This document shows positions 9,084 to 18,486 of a stretch of 64,000 bases of DNA, piece by piece. The DNA is from Streptomyces smyrnaeus. Its GTDB lineage: Bacteria; Actinomycetota; Actinomycetes; Streptomycetales; Streptomycetaceae. Position 1 is the stretch's first letter. The number at the start of each line of letters is the position of its first letter. A model generated the notes under the pieces. The model had not been told where the DNA came from and did not search any database. It saw nothing but the letters and a program-made list of their open reading frames with translations. The position numbers and the translations under genes are program-made. Location of the stretch: contig NZ_JAFFZM010000001.1 in assembly GCF_017676345.1 (NCBI RefSeq), positions 496,001 through 560,000 on the forward strand, read 5' to 3'.

Positions 9084-10348
9084 CGTCGTGCCCCGTCACC
9101 GGAACCGGTTCGGGCCCGGACAGCGAAGGCACCGGCGACGAGGTGATCGTGCTCGACCCGCTGGTGCGCGACCTGGCGGGCGAGGGCGCCCGGCTGCGCG
9201 CGGCCGGACCCCTGGCACCCGTCGAGCTGCCGGGCGGGGTACGGGTATGGGCGGTCACCCGGCACGCGGAGGCCCGGCGGCTGCTGACCGACAGCAGGCT
9301 CGTCAAGAACATCGACCACTGGGCCGCCTACCAGCGCGGCGAGATCCCGAAGACCTGGCCGCTGATCGGGCTGGCCGACCCGGGGCCCAGCATGCTCACC
9401 TTCGACGGCCCGGAGCACCGCAGGCTGCGCACCCTGACCGCGCAGGCGCTCACCCCGCGCCGGGTGGCGGCGATGCGGCCCCGCATCGAGGAGATCACCC
9501 ACGAGCTGCTGGACGAGCTGGCCGCTTCGGCCGACGCGGCCGGACGCGTCGATCTCAAGTCCGCCTTCGCCTACCCGCTGCCGATGGCCGTCATCGGCGA
9601 CCTGCTGGGCATCGACACCACCCAGATCCCCCGGCTGCGCACGCTGTACGACGGCTTCTTCAGCAGCGTCACACCGGCCGAGGAGGTCCCGGCCATCATC
9701 GCCGAGCTGGGGGCGCTGTTCAGCGCCGTCGTCGCGCAGAAGAAGCAGGCGCCCGGCGACGATCTGACCAGCGCGCTGCTGGCGGCGGCCGAGGAGGGCG
9801 ACTCGCTCAGCGACGAGGAGATCGTCGCCACCGTCCAGGTGCTGATCACCGCGGGTCACGAGACGACGATCAGCCTGATCGTCAGCGCGGTGCGGGCGCT
9901 GCTCACCCACCCCGAACAGCTCGCCCTGGTCCGCTCCGGCGAGGTGAGTTGGGAGGCGGCCATCGAGGAGACCCTGCGCTGGGACGCGCCGACCACCCAT
10001 GTGCTGATCCGCTTCGCCACCGAGGACGTGGAGGTCGGCGGCACCGTGATGAAGCGGGGCGACGCGGTGATCATCGCCTATGGCGCGATCGGGCGGGACG
10101 AGCGGCACCACGGCGCCGACGCCGAGCGCTTCGATGTGACCCGCACCCCGACGCGGCACCTGTCCTTCGGCCACGGCCCGCATGTGTGCCCCGGGGCGCC
10201 GCTGTCCCGGCTGGAGGCGCTGGTGGCCCTCCCGGCGCTCTTCGACCGCTTCCCGGAGCTCGACCTCGCGGTCGACCCCGCCGAGCTCCGCAACAAGCCC
10301 GCGATCACGCAGAACGAGCTGTACGAGCTGCCTGTGCGGCTGCACTAG
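9080..10348 (+). CDS. CYP154-type cytochrome P450 (conservon)
   Basis: The protein has 422 aa and its ATG overlaps the previous stop by four bases. All canonical P450 motifs are present: I-helix AGHETT (258-263), K-helix Glu297-Thr-Leu-Arg300, and heme loop FGHGPHVCPGAPL with Cys370. It resembles the CYP154 enzymes that follow a CYP157 gene in several Streptomyces conservons. CYP154 members hydroxylate macrolides, steroids or flavonoids in vitro; the natural substrate here is unknown. The electron-transfer partners are not encoded nearby. The operon ends here at a strong hairpin. Confidence 0.9.
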   Translation: MTSCPVTGTGSGPDSEGTGDEVIVLDPLVRDLAGEGARLRAAGPLAPVELPGGVRVWAVTRHAEARRLLTDSRLVKNIDHWAAYQRGEIPKTWPLIGLADPGPSMLTFDGPEHRRLRTLTAQALTPRRVAAMRPRIEEITHELLDELAASADAAGRVDLKSAFAYPLPMAVIGDLLGIDTTQIPRLRTLYDGFFSSVTPAEEVPAIIAELGALFSAVVAQKKQAPGDDLTSALLAAAEEGDSLSDEEIVATVQVLITAGHETTISLIVSAVRALLTHPEQLALVRSGEVSWEAAIEETLRWDAPTTHVLIRFATEDVEVGGTVMKRGDAVIIAYGAIGRDERHHGADAERFDVTRTPTRHLSFGHGPHVCPGAPLSRLEALVALPALFDRFPELDLAVDPAELRNKPAITQNELYELPVRLH

Positions 10349-10352
10349 CTGC

Positions 10353-10398
10353 TCGCGCGGTTCCCCGCGCCCCTGAAGGGGCGCGGGGAACCGCGCGA
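10353..10398. terminator. Perfect 21-bp hairpin ending the conservon operon
   Basis: Bases 10353-10373 pair perfectly with 10378-10398 across a TGAA loop. The hairpin starts five bases after the last P450 stop and lies downstream of the convergent permease gene too, so it can end transcription from both sides. Its right arm is part of the dispersed repeat at 10378-10445. Confidence 0.8.
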
Positions 10399-10445
10399 CG
10401 AGCCACAGCCGACCCGCAGCCTGCGACGGGCAGCAAGGGGCACCC
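10378..10445 (+). repeat. Dispersed GC-rich intergenic repeat, copy 1
   Basis: The unit starts GGGGCGCGGGGAACCGCGCG, continues with GAGCCACAGCC and ACCCGCAGCC, and ends AAGGGGCACCCC. Degenerate copies occur at 14815-14884, 53394-53456 and, inverted, 56568-56648. All sit at the 3' ends of genes. Confidence 0.75.
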
Positions 10446-11927
10446 CTACTTCAGCTGCTCCTCGGCAGCAAGCGCGCGCACGCGCCCCCGCACCGCGTAC
10501 CAGCCGCCCACCAGCGCGGCGGCGATCACCGGCACCAGCATCACCGTCCTGCGCCCGACGTCGGGGTCGTTCCACATCAGGACAACAACGCCGACCAGGA
10601 AAGCGATCGTCACCCACTCGGTGACGGGCGAGCCGGGCAGCCGGAAGGAGGGCCGGGCCACCAGCCCGGCCTTGGCGCGCCGTACGAACACGATGTGGCA
10701 GAGCATGATGGTGCACCAGGTGCTGATGATGCCGAGCGCGGCGATGTTCAGCACGATCTCGAACGCCTTGCCGGGCACCACATAGTTGAGGCCGACCCCC
10801 ACGACACACACGGCGGCAGTCAGCAGGATGCCGCCGTACGGCACCTGGCTGGCGTTCATCCGGGCGGTGAACCTGGGCGCCGACCCGGCGGCCGCCATGG
10901 ACCGCAGGATGCGCCCGGTCGAGTAGAGGCCGGAGTTGAGGCTGGACATGGCGGCGGTCAGGACCACGAGGTTCATCACATCGCCGGCCCCGGAGACGCC
11001 CAGCTTGGAGAGCACGGTCACGAACGGGCTCTCCCCCTCCTCGAACTGGTTCCAGGGCAGCAGCAGCGCGAGCAGCAGCACGGAGCCGACGTAGAAGAAG
11101 CCCACGCGCCACATGATGGCGTTGACGGCCTTGGGCACGACCTTGTGCGGCTCGGCGGTCTCCCCCGCGGTCACGCCCACCAGTTCCACGCAGGAGTAGG
11201 CGAAGACCACGCCCTGCATCACGATCACCACGGGCATCAGTCCGCTGGGAAAGACGCCGCCGTGGTCGGTGATCTGGCCGAGTCCGGGGGTGGTGCCGCC
11301 GACCGGGTGCTGGGTGGCGAGCAGCACGATGCCGATGGCCATGAAGACCACCAGCGCCGCCACCTTGATCACGGCGAACCAGAACTCCAGCTCACCGAAG
11401 ATCTTCACGGAGATCATGTTGATGGCCAGCACCACGGCCAGCGCGATCAGCGCGAGCACCCACTGCGGGATGTCGGTGAAGAAGCTCCAGTAGTGCGTGT
11501 AGAGCGCGATGGCGGTGATGTCGGCGATGCCGGTCGTCGACCAGTTGAGAAAGTACATCCAACCGGCGACGTAGGCGCCCTTCTCACCGAGGAACTCGCG
11601 TGAGTAGGAGACGAAGGAACCGGACGAGGGCCGGTGCAGCACCAGTTCGCCGAGTGCCTTGACGACGAAGAACGCGAACAGGCCGCAGACGGCGTAGGCG
11701 AGGGCGAGCGCGGGTCCCGCGGAGGCGAGGCGCCCGCCGGCGCCCAGGAAGAGCCCGGTACCGATCGCCCCGCCGATGGCGATCATGTTGATGTGACGTG
11801 CTTTGAGGTCCTTGCTGTAGCCGGTGTCACCGGCATCCGCGACCGCCCCGTTCGGGGGCGGCGGTGCGACCTGGCCGCCCCCGCCGGGTTGCGACGGTGT
11901 GGCGTCCTGGACGACGTCGTTGCTCAC
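10446..11927 (-). CDS. Amino-acid permease (APC superfamily, AAT family)
   Basis: The protein has 493 aa with about 12 hydrophobic segments after a hydrophilic Pro/Gly-rich N-terminus of about 40 residues. The first membrane helix carries [17 protein letters not shown], the signature of AAT-family proton-coupled amino-acid transporters, and [28 protein letters not shown] follows. It resembles asparagine/GABA/aromatic permeases (AnsP, GabP types), but the substrate cannot be fixed. It is convergent with the conservon, and divergent from nothing close; the 131-base gap at 11928-12058 upstream should hold its promoter. Confidence 0.9.
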   Translation of the reverse strand: MSNDVVQDATPSQPGGGGQVAPPPPNGAVADAGDTGYSKDLKARHINMIAIGGAIGTGLFLGAGGRLASAGPALALAYAVCGLFAFFVVKALGELVLHRPSSGSFVSYSREFLGEKGAYVAGWMYFLNWSTTGIADITAIALYTHYWSFFTDIPQWVLALIALAVVLAINMISVKIFGELEFWFAVIKVAALVVFMAIGIVLLATQHPVGGTTPGLGQITDHGGVFPSGLMPVVIVMQGVVFAYSCVELVGVTAGETAEPHKVVPKAVNAIMWRVGFFYVGSVLLLALLLPWNQFEEGESPFVTVLSKLGVSGAGDVMNLVVLTAAMSSLNSGLYSTGRILRSMAAAGSAPRFTARMNASQVPYGGILLTAAVCVVGVGLNYVVPGKAFEIVLNIAALGIISTWCTIMLCHIVFVRRAKAGLVARPSFRLPGSPVTEWVTIAFLVGVVVLMWNDPDVGRRTVMLVPVIAAALVGGWYAVRGRVRALAAEEQLK

Positions 11928-12058
11928 AGTTGGTCCAACTCACTCAGGGATGGGCTTTGCCGGGCCGACGGCCGCCGTGATCACGGCTGCGGACCGAAGC
12001 GTCACCTAACCCCCGAGACCCCGGCTATGCGGTGAGGCACACCACACCAGGAGGTTTC

Positions 12059-13897
12059 TCACACATGATCTTCGTACAACCCGTCGATGATCTGCCGGTA
12101 ACGGGACCGGACGACCCGCCGCCGCAGCTTGAGCGAGGGGGTCAGCTCACCGGTCAGCGGCGTCCACTCGTCCTCCAGCAGGCGGTAGCGCTTGACCTGT
12201 TCGGTGCGGTTGAGGCGGGCGTTGGCGGCGGCCACGGCACGGTCGACCTCGGCGCGTACGGCGGGGTGCGCCGCCAGTCCGCCGGGCGAGCCGGGCGGTA
12301 GGTCGATCCCGTTGCGAGCCGCCCAGGCCCGGGCCGTCTCACCGTCCAGGACGAGTAGGGCGACCAGGTAGGAGCGGCCGTCCCCGTCCACCAGGGCCTG
12401 GCCGACGAGCGGGTGCTCCTTGAGGGCGTTCTCGACCAGCGCAGGGGAGACGTTCTTGCCCGTGGAGGTGACGATCATCTCCTTCTTGCGGTCGGTCAGC
12501 CACAGGAAGCCGTCCTCGTCGATACGGCCGATGTCGCCGGTGGCGAACCAGCCGTCCGCGTCGGTGCCCGGCTCGACCGAGCCGTCGGGGCGCAGATACC
12601 CGGCGAACAGGGTGGTGCCGCGCACCAGGATCTCGCCGTCCTCGGCGGTACGGATCTCGGTGCCCTCCAGCGGGCGTCCGACGGAGCCGAGGCGGAAGGC
12701 GGCGGGGCCGTTGAGGGTGAGGGCTCCGGTGGTCTCCGTCAGCCCCCAAGCGTCCATGATCACGATGCCGAGGCCCGCCCAGAAGTCGAGTACGTCCGGG
12801 GGCATCGGGGCCGAGGCGCTGGCCGTCCAGACCAGCCGGTCGAAGCCCACGGGCGCGAGCAAGGGCCGCAGAACCTCGCTGTGGGCCTTCTCATGCGCCG
12901 CGGCCAGTCGCGGGTCGGGCTCGGTGCCGCGCTCCCGGCAGCGCACCACGGCGCGGGCCACCTTCGACGCCTCGGCCACGGCGGTCCTGCGCGGTGCGGG
13001 CAGCGACTCCAGCATGGTGCGTACGGCGGCGGCCAGCTTCTCCCACACCCGCGGCACCCCGAAGAACTCGGCGGGGCGCAGCTCCCGCACGAGCGCGGCG
13101 ACCTCGCCGGGGCCGGGGCACAGGTGGACGTGCGAGGCGCGCAGGACCGGCAGATAGATGCCCAGCATCCGCTCGGCGATGTGGGCGAGGGGCAGATAGC
13201 AGATGTGGTCGGCGTGGTCGGGCAGTTCGGCGATCCCGTCGAGCGCGATGCCGTTGAGGACGACGTTGCGGTGGCTGATGACCACGCCTTTGGGGTCGCC
13301 GGTGGTGCCGGAGGTGTAGACGACGGTCACCGGATCCTCGGGGCGCGACCGGCGCCAGCTGCCCTCGAAGTCGGCGGGCGGGTACGGGCGCGGCAGGGAA
13401 CGCCATCCGGTATGCGGTCCCACGGCGTCGTCGTCGGCCACCACGAGCCGCCGGATCCGGCCGGGGGCCTCCCCGGCGGGGGCCAGCAGCGGCTGGCAGC
13501 GGGCTCGTTCGTCCGCTCCCCCGACGACGGCGAGACGGGCCCTGGAGTGCCGGACGACATGGGCGAGCTGCTCGGGCGCGGCAGTGCCGTAGACGGAGAC
13601 GGGGACGGCGCCGAGATGGACGAGGGCCAGGTCGGTCAGCCAGTGTTCGGGGCGGTTGTCCATCATCAGCAGCACATGTTCGCCCCGGGCGACGCCCAGC
13701 GCCGCGAGCCCGGCGGCCAGTTCGGCGATCCGGTGGCGGGCCTGGGCCCAGGTGAGGGTGGTGCGCCCGGTGCCGGGGCTGGTGCCGGAGTACCAGGACA
13801 GCGCCGGGCGGTCGCCGTGGTCCTGGGCGTTGCGCAGCAGCAGGTCCGGGACGGTCAGCTCGGAGGCGTCCTTGGGCAGTCGCAGGATCGTGGTCAT
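12059..13897 (-). CDS. Long-chain acyl-CoA synthetase (AMP-forming, FadD-like)
   Basis: The protein has 612 aa, the usual length for this family. The AMP-binding P-loop YTSGTTGDPKG is at about residues 194-204, then DAWGLTETTG, WFATGDIGRIDEDGFLWLTDRKKEMIVTS in two adjacent blocks, and the C-terminal subdomain with GKNVSPALVENALKEHP. These enzymes activate fatty acids to acyl-CoA through an acyl-adenylate, in the cytoplasm or at the membrane. It is divergent from the MerR regulator at 14063 and lies near the beta-oxidation operon, so it probably feeds that pathway. The final lysine region contains RTEQVKRYRLL, where the catalytic lysine of the C-domain would be. Confidence 0.93.
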   Translation of the reverse strand: MTTILRLPKDASELTVPDLLLRNAQDHGDRPALSWYSGTSPGTGRTTLTWAQARHRIAELAAGLAALGVARGEHVLLMMDNRPEHWLTDLALVHLGAVPVSVYGTAAPEQLAHVVRHSRARLAVVGGADERARCQPLLAPAGEAPGRIRRLVVADDDAVGPHTGWRSLPRPYPPADFEGSWRRSRPEDPVTVVYTSGTTGDPKGVVISHRNVVLNGIALDGIAELPDHADHICYLPLAHIAERMLGIYLPVLRASHVHLCPGPGEVAALVRELRPAEFFGVPRVWEKLAAAVRTMLESLPAPRRTAVAEASKVARAVVRCRERGTEPDPRLAAAHEKAHSEVLRPLLAPVGFDRLVWTASASAPMPPDVLDFWAGLGIVIMDAWGLTETTGALTLNGPAAFRLGSVGRPLEGTEIRTAEDGEILVRGTTLFAGYLRPDGSVEPGTDADGWFATGDIGRIDEDGFLWLTDRKKEMIVTSTGKNVSPALVENALKEHPLVGQALVDGDGRSYLVALLVLDGETARAWAARNGIDLPPGSPGGLAAHPAVRAEVDRAVAAANARLNRTEQVKRYRLLEDEWTPLTGELTPSLKLRRRVVRSRYRQIIDGLYEDHV

Positions 13898-14062
13898 GGC
13901 GCCTCCGCACGAGAAGGTGGACCGAAGAGGTGATGCCGTGCTGCCGCCGCCGAGGGTCCGGGCGGCTCGAAGGTTTCACAGGAGTGGTGAGACAGCAATA
14001 CTGTTGAACATGATCGGTATGGACGGCACCCCCGTGGTGCCGCGGTGAGAGGGGCGCGGCAG

Positions 14063-14887
14063 ATGGAGCGACAGGACGGCGTGGGCGAGCCCACCGACCA
14101 GCTCACCGTCGACCAGCTCGCGGCCCGCGCCGGCGTGACCGTGCGTACGGTCCGTTTCTACAGCACCCGCGGGCTGCTGCCGCCACCCACGATCGGCCCC
14201 CGCCGTGTCGGCCGGTACGGTCCCGAGCATCTCTCCCGGCTGGCGCTCATCGAGGAACTGCAGAACCAGGGCATGACGCTGGCCGCCATCGAACGCTATC
14301 TGCAGCGGCTCCCCGACGACATCAGCGCCCACGACCTGGCGATCCACCGCGCGGTCGTCGCCTCCTGGATGCCGGACACCGTGGACGAGACGACGCGCAC
14401 CCAGCTGGAGGGCCGCGTCGGGCGGGAGCTGACCGACGACGACATCGAACGGCTGGCGGCGATGAGCGTCCTGGCCCGCACGAAGGACCCGGACGTCTTC
14501 CGCGTCGACCCGGCGCTGGTGCAGCTCGGGGTGCGGCTGCTGGACGTCCCCATCTCGCAGGAGGCGATCCTCGCGGCGCGCGAGGTGATGATGGAGCACA
14601 CCCGCTCGGCGGCCCGTGAGCTGAGCCGGCTGTTCAAGCGCGAGGTGTGGGACCCCTACCGGGAGGTGGAGTCGGACCCGGAGCGGCTGGAGCGGATGAA
14701 GTCGCTCTCCGCCCATATGCAACCGATGGTGGTGCAGGCCCTGGTGACGGCGTTCCAACGCTCCATGAAGGAGGAGCTGCGGGCCGTCTTCCCGCTGGAC
14801 CCCGCGCCCGGCAAGGGGCACGGGGAACTGCGCGAGCGACCACGAACGACCCGCAGCCCGCGAACGACAGCCAGGGGCACCCCCTGA
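14063..14887 (+). CDS. MerR-family transcriptional regulator
   Basis: The protein has 274 aa from the ATG at 14063, preceded by GAGAGGGG; an in-frame GTG at 14045 is an alternative start. The N-terminus is a MerR winged-helix: LTVDQLAARAGVTVRTVRFY, STRGLLPPP, GRYGPEHLSRLALIEELQNQGMTLAAIERYL. The long C-terminal part is effector/dimerisation-like and has no cysteine cluster, so metal sensing is unlikely. It is divergent from the fadD-like gene and convergent with the beta-oxidation operon, so it probably controls fatty-acid catabolism. The last ~24 residues, from GKGHGELRERP, are encoded by a dispersed intergenic repeat (14815-14884), so the C-terminus looks recently extended. Confidence 0.9.
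   Translation: MERQDGVGEPTDQLTVDQLAARAGVTVRTVRFYSTRGLLPPPTIGPRRVGRYGPEHLSRLALIEELQNQGMTLAAIERYLQRLPDDISAHDLAIHRAVVASWMPDTVDETTRTQLEGRVGRELTDDDIERLAAMSVLARTKDPDVFRVDPALVQLGVRLLDVPISQEAILAAREVMMEHTRSAARELSRLFKREVWDPYREVESDPERLERMKSLSAHMQPMVVQALVTAFQRSMKEELRAVFPLDPAPGKGHGELRERPRTTRSPRTTARGTP
14815..14884 (+). repeat. Dispersed GC-rich repeat, copy 2, inside the MerR reading frame
   Basis: Begins GGGGCACGGGGAACTGCGCG and ends CAGGGGCACCCC, matching copy 1 in order and length. It is read in frame as the last residues of the MerR protein, ending at a stop just after the repeat. Confidence 0.75.
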
Positions 14888-14908
14888 CCGGAAGAGATCC
14901 GCGGCCCC

Positions 14909-17095
14909 TCAGTCGCTGAAGGTCTCACCCAGGGCGGCTTTCTCCGCAAGGAGCGAAGGCACCGCGAACCGCTCCCCGTAGCGCTCCTCCAACTGGCGGG
15001 CACGGGCCACGAACCCGGGCGGCCCGCCCTCGTAGCCGTTGATGTACTGGATCACGCCACCCGTCCAGGCCGGAAAGCCGATGCCCATGATGGAGCCGAT
15101 GTTGGCATCGGCGACGGTGGTGAGCACGCCCTCCTCGAACAGCCGGACGGTGTCCAGCGCCTCGGAGAAGAGCATCCGCTCCTTCATGTCCTCGAACGGG
15201 ACGTCGCCGCCCGCGCCCTCCCCGGTGAAGTGCTCGCGCAGGCCCGGCCACAGCCCGAGGCGCTTGCCGTCCTCGTCGTAGTCGTAGAAGCCCGCGCCAC
15301 CGCTGCGCCCGGTGCGGCCGAACTCGTCCACCATCCGGTCCAGTACGGCGTCGGCCGGGTGCGCGGGCAGCTCCTTGCCCTCCGCGCGCAGGGCCTGCCG
15401 CGTCTCGTCGCGGATCTTGCGCGGCAGGGTGAGGGTGAGCTCGTCCATCAGGGAGAGGACCTTCGCGGGGTAGCCGGCCTGCGCCGCGGCCTGCTCCACG
15501 GTGGCAGGGTCGACTCCTTCGGCCAGCAGGGCGACGCCCTCGTTGATGAAGTGGCCGATGACCCGGGAGGTGAAGAAACCGCGCGAGTCGTTGACGACGA
15601 TGGGCGTCTTGCGGATCTGGCGTACGAGATCGAACGCGCGGGCCAGTGCCTCGTCCCCGGTCCGCCGGCCCTTGATGATCTCGACCAGCGGCATCTTGTC
15701 GACGGGTGAGAAGAAGTGCAGTCCGATGAAGTCGTCCTGCCGCTCGACGCCTTCGGCGAGCGCGGTGATCGGCAGGGTGGAGGTGTTCGAGCACAGCAGG
15801 GCGTCCGGGGCGACCAGCTGCTGGATCTCCTGGAAGACCTTGTGCTTGAGCGCGGGGTCCTCGAACACCGCCTCGATCACGGCGTCGCAGCCCGCCACCG
15901 CCTGCGGGTCGGCGGTGGGGACGATCCGGGCCAGCAGCGCTTCCCGCTCGGCCTCGGTCGTCCTGCCCCGGGAGAGCGCCTTGTCCAGCAACCCGGCGGA
16001 GTAGGCCTTGCCCTTCTCCGCCGCCTCCTGCGAGACGTCCTTGAGCACCACCTCGATACCCGCCTTGGCACAGGAGTAGGCGATACCGGCACCCATCATG
16101 CCCGCGCCCAGCACCGCCACCTTGGTGACCTTGCGCTCGGCGATGCCCTCCGGCCTGCTGCGGCCCGCGTTGACGGCCTGCAGGTCGAAGAAGAAGGCCT
16201 GGATCATGTTGGTGGAGATCTGCCCGCAGACCAGCTCGACGAAGTAGCGGGCCTCGATCACCTGCGCGGTCTCGAAGTCCACCTGGGCACCCTCGACGGC
16301 GGCGGCCAGGATGTTGCGCTGCGCCGGACAGGGGGCGCCGGCCGTCTGCTTCTTGAGGTTGGCGGGGAAGGCGGGCAGGTTCTCCGCGAACCTGGGGTGG
16401 GCGGGCGTGCCCCCGGGGATCTTGTACCCCTTGACGTCCCAGGGCTGCTGGGAGGTGGGATTGGCCTCGATGAAGGCACGGGCCGCCGCCAGCATCTCCT
16501 CGGGCGTCTGCACGACCTCGTGCACCAGGCCGATCTCCTTGGCCTTTCCCGGGCGGTACTGCTGCCCCTGGAGCAGCACGTTGAGCAGCGCGTCGGTGAT
16601 GCCGAGCAGCCGCACCGTGCGGGTGACGCCGCCACCGCCCGGGAGCAGGCCCAGTGTCGCCTCCGGGCAGCCGATCCTGGAGCCCTGGGCATCGAGCGCC
16701 ACCCGGTGGTGGCAGGCGAGCGCGATCTCCAGCCCGCCGCCCAGCGCCGCACCGTTGATCGCCGCCACGACCGGCACCCCGAGGGTCTCGATCCGGCGCA
16801 GATCGCGCTTGACCCGCATTCCGTAGTCGAAGACCTCCTGGGCGCCCTCCGGCCGCGCCTGGACGAGCAGTCGCAGGTCTCCGCCCGCGAAGAAGCTCTG
16901 CTTGGCGGAGGTCACGATGACCCCTCGCACGCTCTCCCGCTCGGCCTCCAGCCGGTCGGCGACGGCGGTGAGGGAGGTCCGGAAGGCGGCGTTCATGGTG
17001 TTCGCGGACTGGTCCGGGTCGTCGAGGGTCAGGGTGACGATCCCGTCGCTGTCCTGGTCCCAGCGGATGGTCGTTGCTGCGGTGGGTTCAGACAT
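14909..17095 (-). CDS. Fatty-oxidation multifunctional protein (enoyl-CoA hydratase / 3-hydroxyacyl-CoA dehydrogenase)
   Basis: The protein has 728 aa. The N-terminal crotonase domain (1-~200) contains SFFAGGDLR (oxyanion-hole strand), Glu123 in GGGLEIALACHHRVA and Glu145 in IGCPEATLGLLPGGGG, the two hydratase glutamates. A Rossmann NAD-binding domain follows (KVAVLGAGMMGAGIA, ~326-340), with GLHFFSPVDKMPLVEIIKG carrying the dehydrogenase histidine, then the C-terminal 3HCDH repeats. It hydrates enoyl-CoA and oxidises 3-hydroxyacyl-CoA. It is the last gene of a minus-strand operon after the thiolase, 67 bases apart, the usual FadA-FadB arrangement. Confidence 0.95.
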   Translation of the reverse strand: MSEPTAATTIRWDQDSDGIVTLTLDDPDQSANTMNAAFRTSLTAVADRLEAERESVRGVIVTSAKQSFFAGGDLRLLVQARPEGAQEVFDYGMRVKRDLRRIETLGVPVVAAINGAALGGGLEIALACHHRVALDAQGSRIGCPEATLGLLPGGGGVTRTVRLLGITDALLNVLLQGQQYRPGKAKEIGLVHEVVQTPEEMLAAARAFIEANPTSQQPWDVKGYKIPGGTPAHPRFAENLPAFPANLKKQTAGAPCPAQRNILAAAVEGAQVDFETAQVIEARYFVELVCGQISTNMIQAFFFDLQAVNAGRSRPEGIAERKVTKVAVLGAGMMGAGIAYSCAKAGIEVVLKDVSQEAAEKGKAYSAGLLDKALSRGRTTEAEREALLARIVPTADPQAVAGCDAVIEAVFEDPALKHKVFQEIQQLVAPDALLCSNTSTLPITALAEGVERQDDFIGLHFFSPVDKMPLVEIIKGRRTGDEALARAFDLVRQIRKTPIVVNDSRGFFTSRVIGHFINEGVALLAEGVDPATVEQAAAQAGYPAKVLSLMDELTLTLPRKIRDETRQALRAEGKELPAHPADAVLDRMVDEFGRTGRSGGAGFYDYDEDGKRLGLWPGLREHFTGEGAGGDVPFEDMKERMLFSEALDTVRLFEEGVLTTVADANIGSIMGIGFPAWTGGVIQYINGYEGGPPGFVARARQLEERYGERFAVPSLLAEKAALGETFSD

Positions 17096-17162
17096 GGGTT
17101 GGTCTCCAGGGTGAAAGCCGGTTCGGGCGGGGCAGGGAGGCGGTCGCGGCGGGCGCGGGCGG

Positions 17163-18377
17163 CTACAGCCGCTCCACGACGGTGGCGACGCCCATGCCGC
17201 CCCCCACGCACAGCGTGACCAGCCCGTACCGCTGGTCCGTCCGCTCCAACTCGTCGACGCACGTACCGAGCAGCATCGCGCCGGTGGCCCCCAGCGGATG
17301 CCCCATGGCGATGGCGCCGCCGTTCACGTTCACCTTCTCCAGGGGCAGCCCCATGTCCTTGGCGAACCTCAGCACCACGGCCGCGAAGGCCTCGTTCATC
17401 TCCGCGACGGCGATGTCCTCCACCGTCAGCCCGGCCTTGGCGAGGGCCTTGCGGCAGGCCGGGGCCGGGCCCGTCAGCATGATGGTCGGATCGGCGCCCG
17501 AGACGGCTGCGGAGACGATCCGCGCCCGGGGGCGCAGCCCGTACCGCTTGCCGACCTCCTCGCTGCCGATGGCCACCAGCGCCGAACCGTCCACGATGCC
17601 CGAGGAGTTGCCTGCGTGGTGGACGTGGTCGATCTTCTCCACCCAGTGGTACTTCTGCAGCGCGACGGCGTCGAAGCCGCCCATCTCCCCGATGGTGGCG
17701 AACGACGGCTTGAGGCCCGCGAGGGTCTCGGCGGTGGTGCCGGGGCGGATGTGCTCGTCATGGTCGAGCACGGTGAGCCCGTTGCGGTCCCGCACGGGCA
17801 CCACGGAGCGCTCGAACCGGCCCTCCTTCCACGCCTGCGCGGCCAGCTCCTGCGAGCGCGCCGCGTACTCGTCCACGTCGCGGCGGCTGAAGCCCTCCAG
17901 TGTGGCGATGAGGTCGGCGCCGATGCCCTGGGGGACGAAGCCGGTCTCGAAGCTGGTCATCGGGTCGTTGAACCAGGCGCCGCCGTCCGAGCCCATCTTC
18001 ACCCGCGACATGGACTCCACACCGCCCGCCAGCACAAGGTCCTCCCAGCCGGAGCGGACCTTGGCCGCGGCCAGGTTGACGGCTTCCAGACCGGAGGCGC
18101 AGAAGCGGTTCTCCTGGACTCCTGCGACGGTGTCGGGCAGTCCGGCCGCGATGGCGGCGATCTTGGCGATGTCCGAGCCCTGGTCCCCGACAGGGCTGAC
18201 GACGCCGAGCACGATGTCGTCGATGGCCTGCGGCTCCAGGTCGGGCAGCCGGCGGCGCAGCTCGTCGATGAGGCCGACGACCAGATCGACGGGCTTGGTG
18301 CCGTGCAGGGCGCCGTTGGCCTTGCCGCGCCCGCGCGGGGTGCGGATGGCCTCGTACAGATACGCTTCTGGGCTCAC
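17163..18377 (-). CDS. Acetyl-CoA C-acyltransferase (thiolase, FadA-like)
   Basis: The protein has 404 aa. The three thiolase active-site elements are present: nucleophile Cys93 in [12 protein letters not shown], His360 in [16 protein letters not shown] and Cys390 in LCVGGGMG. It cleaves 3-ketoacyl-CoA with CoA to acetyl-CoA and a shortened acyl-CoA, in the cytoplasm. It sits between the acyl-CoA dehydrogenase and the multifunctional protein in one operon. The start at 18377 is followed directly by the standard N-terminus ([16 protein letters not shown]). Confidence 0.95.
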   Translation of the reverse strand: MSPEAYLYEAIRTPRGRGKANGALHGTKPVDLVVGLIDELRRRLPDLEPQAIDDIVLGVVSPVGDQGSDIAKIAAIAAGLPDTVAGVQENRFCASGLEAVNLAAAKVRSGWEDLVLAGGVESMSRVKMGSDGGAWFNDPMTSFETGFVPQGIGADLIATLEGFSRRDVDEYAARSQELAAQAWKEGRFERSVVPVRDRNGLTVLDHDEHIRPGTTAETLAGLKPSFATIGEMGGFDAVALQKYHWVEKIDHVHHAGNSSGIVDGSALVAIGSEEVGKRYGLRPRARIVSAAVSGADPTIMLTGPAPACRKALAKAGLTVEDIAVAEMNEAFAAVVLRFAKDMGLPLEKVNVNGGAIAMGHPLGATGAMLLGTCVDELERTDQRYGLVTLCVGGGMGVATVVERL

Positions 18378-18434
18378 GAGGGTGCCTTTCGTACGGGTGC
18401 GGAGGGGAACCGGGGGCCGAGGGCGGCGCGGCGT

Positions 18435-18486
18435 CTCAGTTCGGCAGCGACATCTCAGTTCAGCAGCGACTCAGTTCAGCAGCGAC
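18435..18486. repeat. Three copies of a 17-bp direct repeat at the 3' end of the acyl-CoA dehydrogenase gene
   Basis: CTCAGTTCAGCAGCGAC occurs at 18470-18486 and 18454-18470, with a one-mismatch copy at 18435-18451. The first covers the last codons and stop of the dehydrogenase gene, so the gene's 3' end has been duplicated twice downstream. Confidence 0.85.

Noticed and set aside
7791-10348. P450 pair considered as part of an antibiotic gene cluster
   Set aside because: No polyketide, peptide or terpene synthase genes nearby, and the overlap with cvnABCD shows that they belong to the conservon.
18435-18486. Short direct repeats considered as a CRISPR array
   Set aside because: No unique spacers of constant length; two copies even share a base. 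The same holds for 24445-24489.
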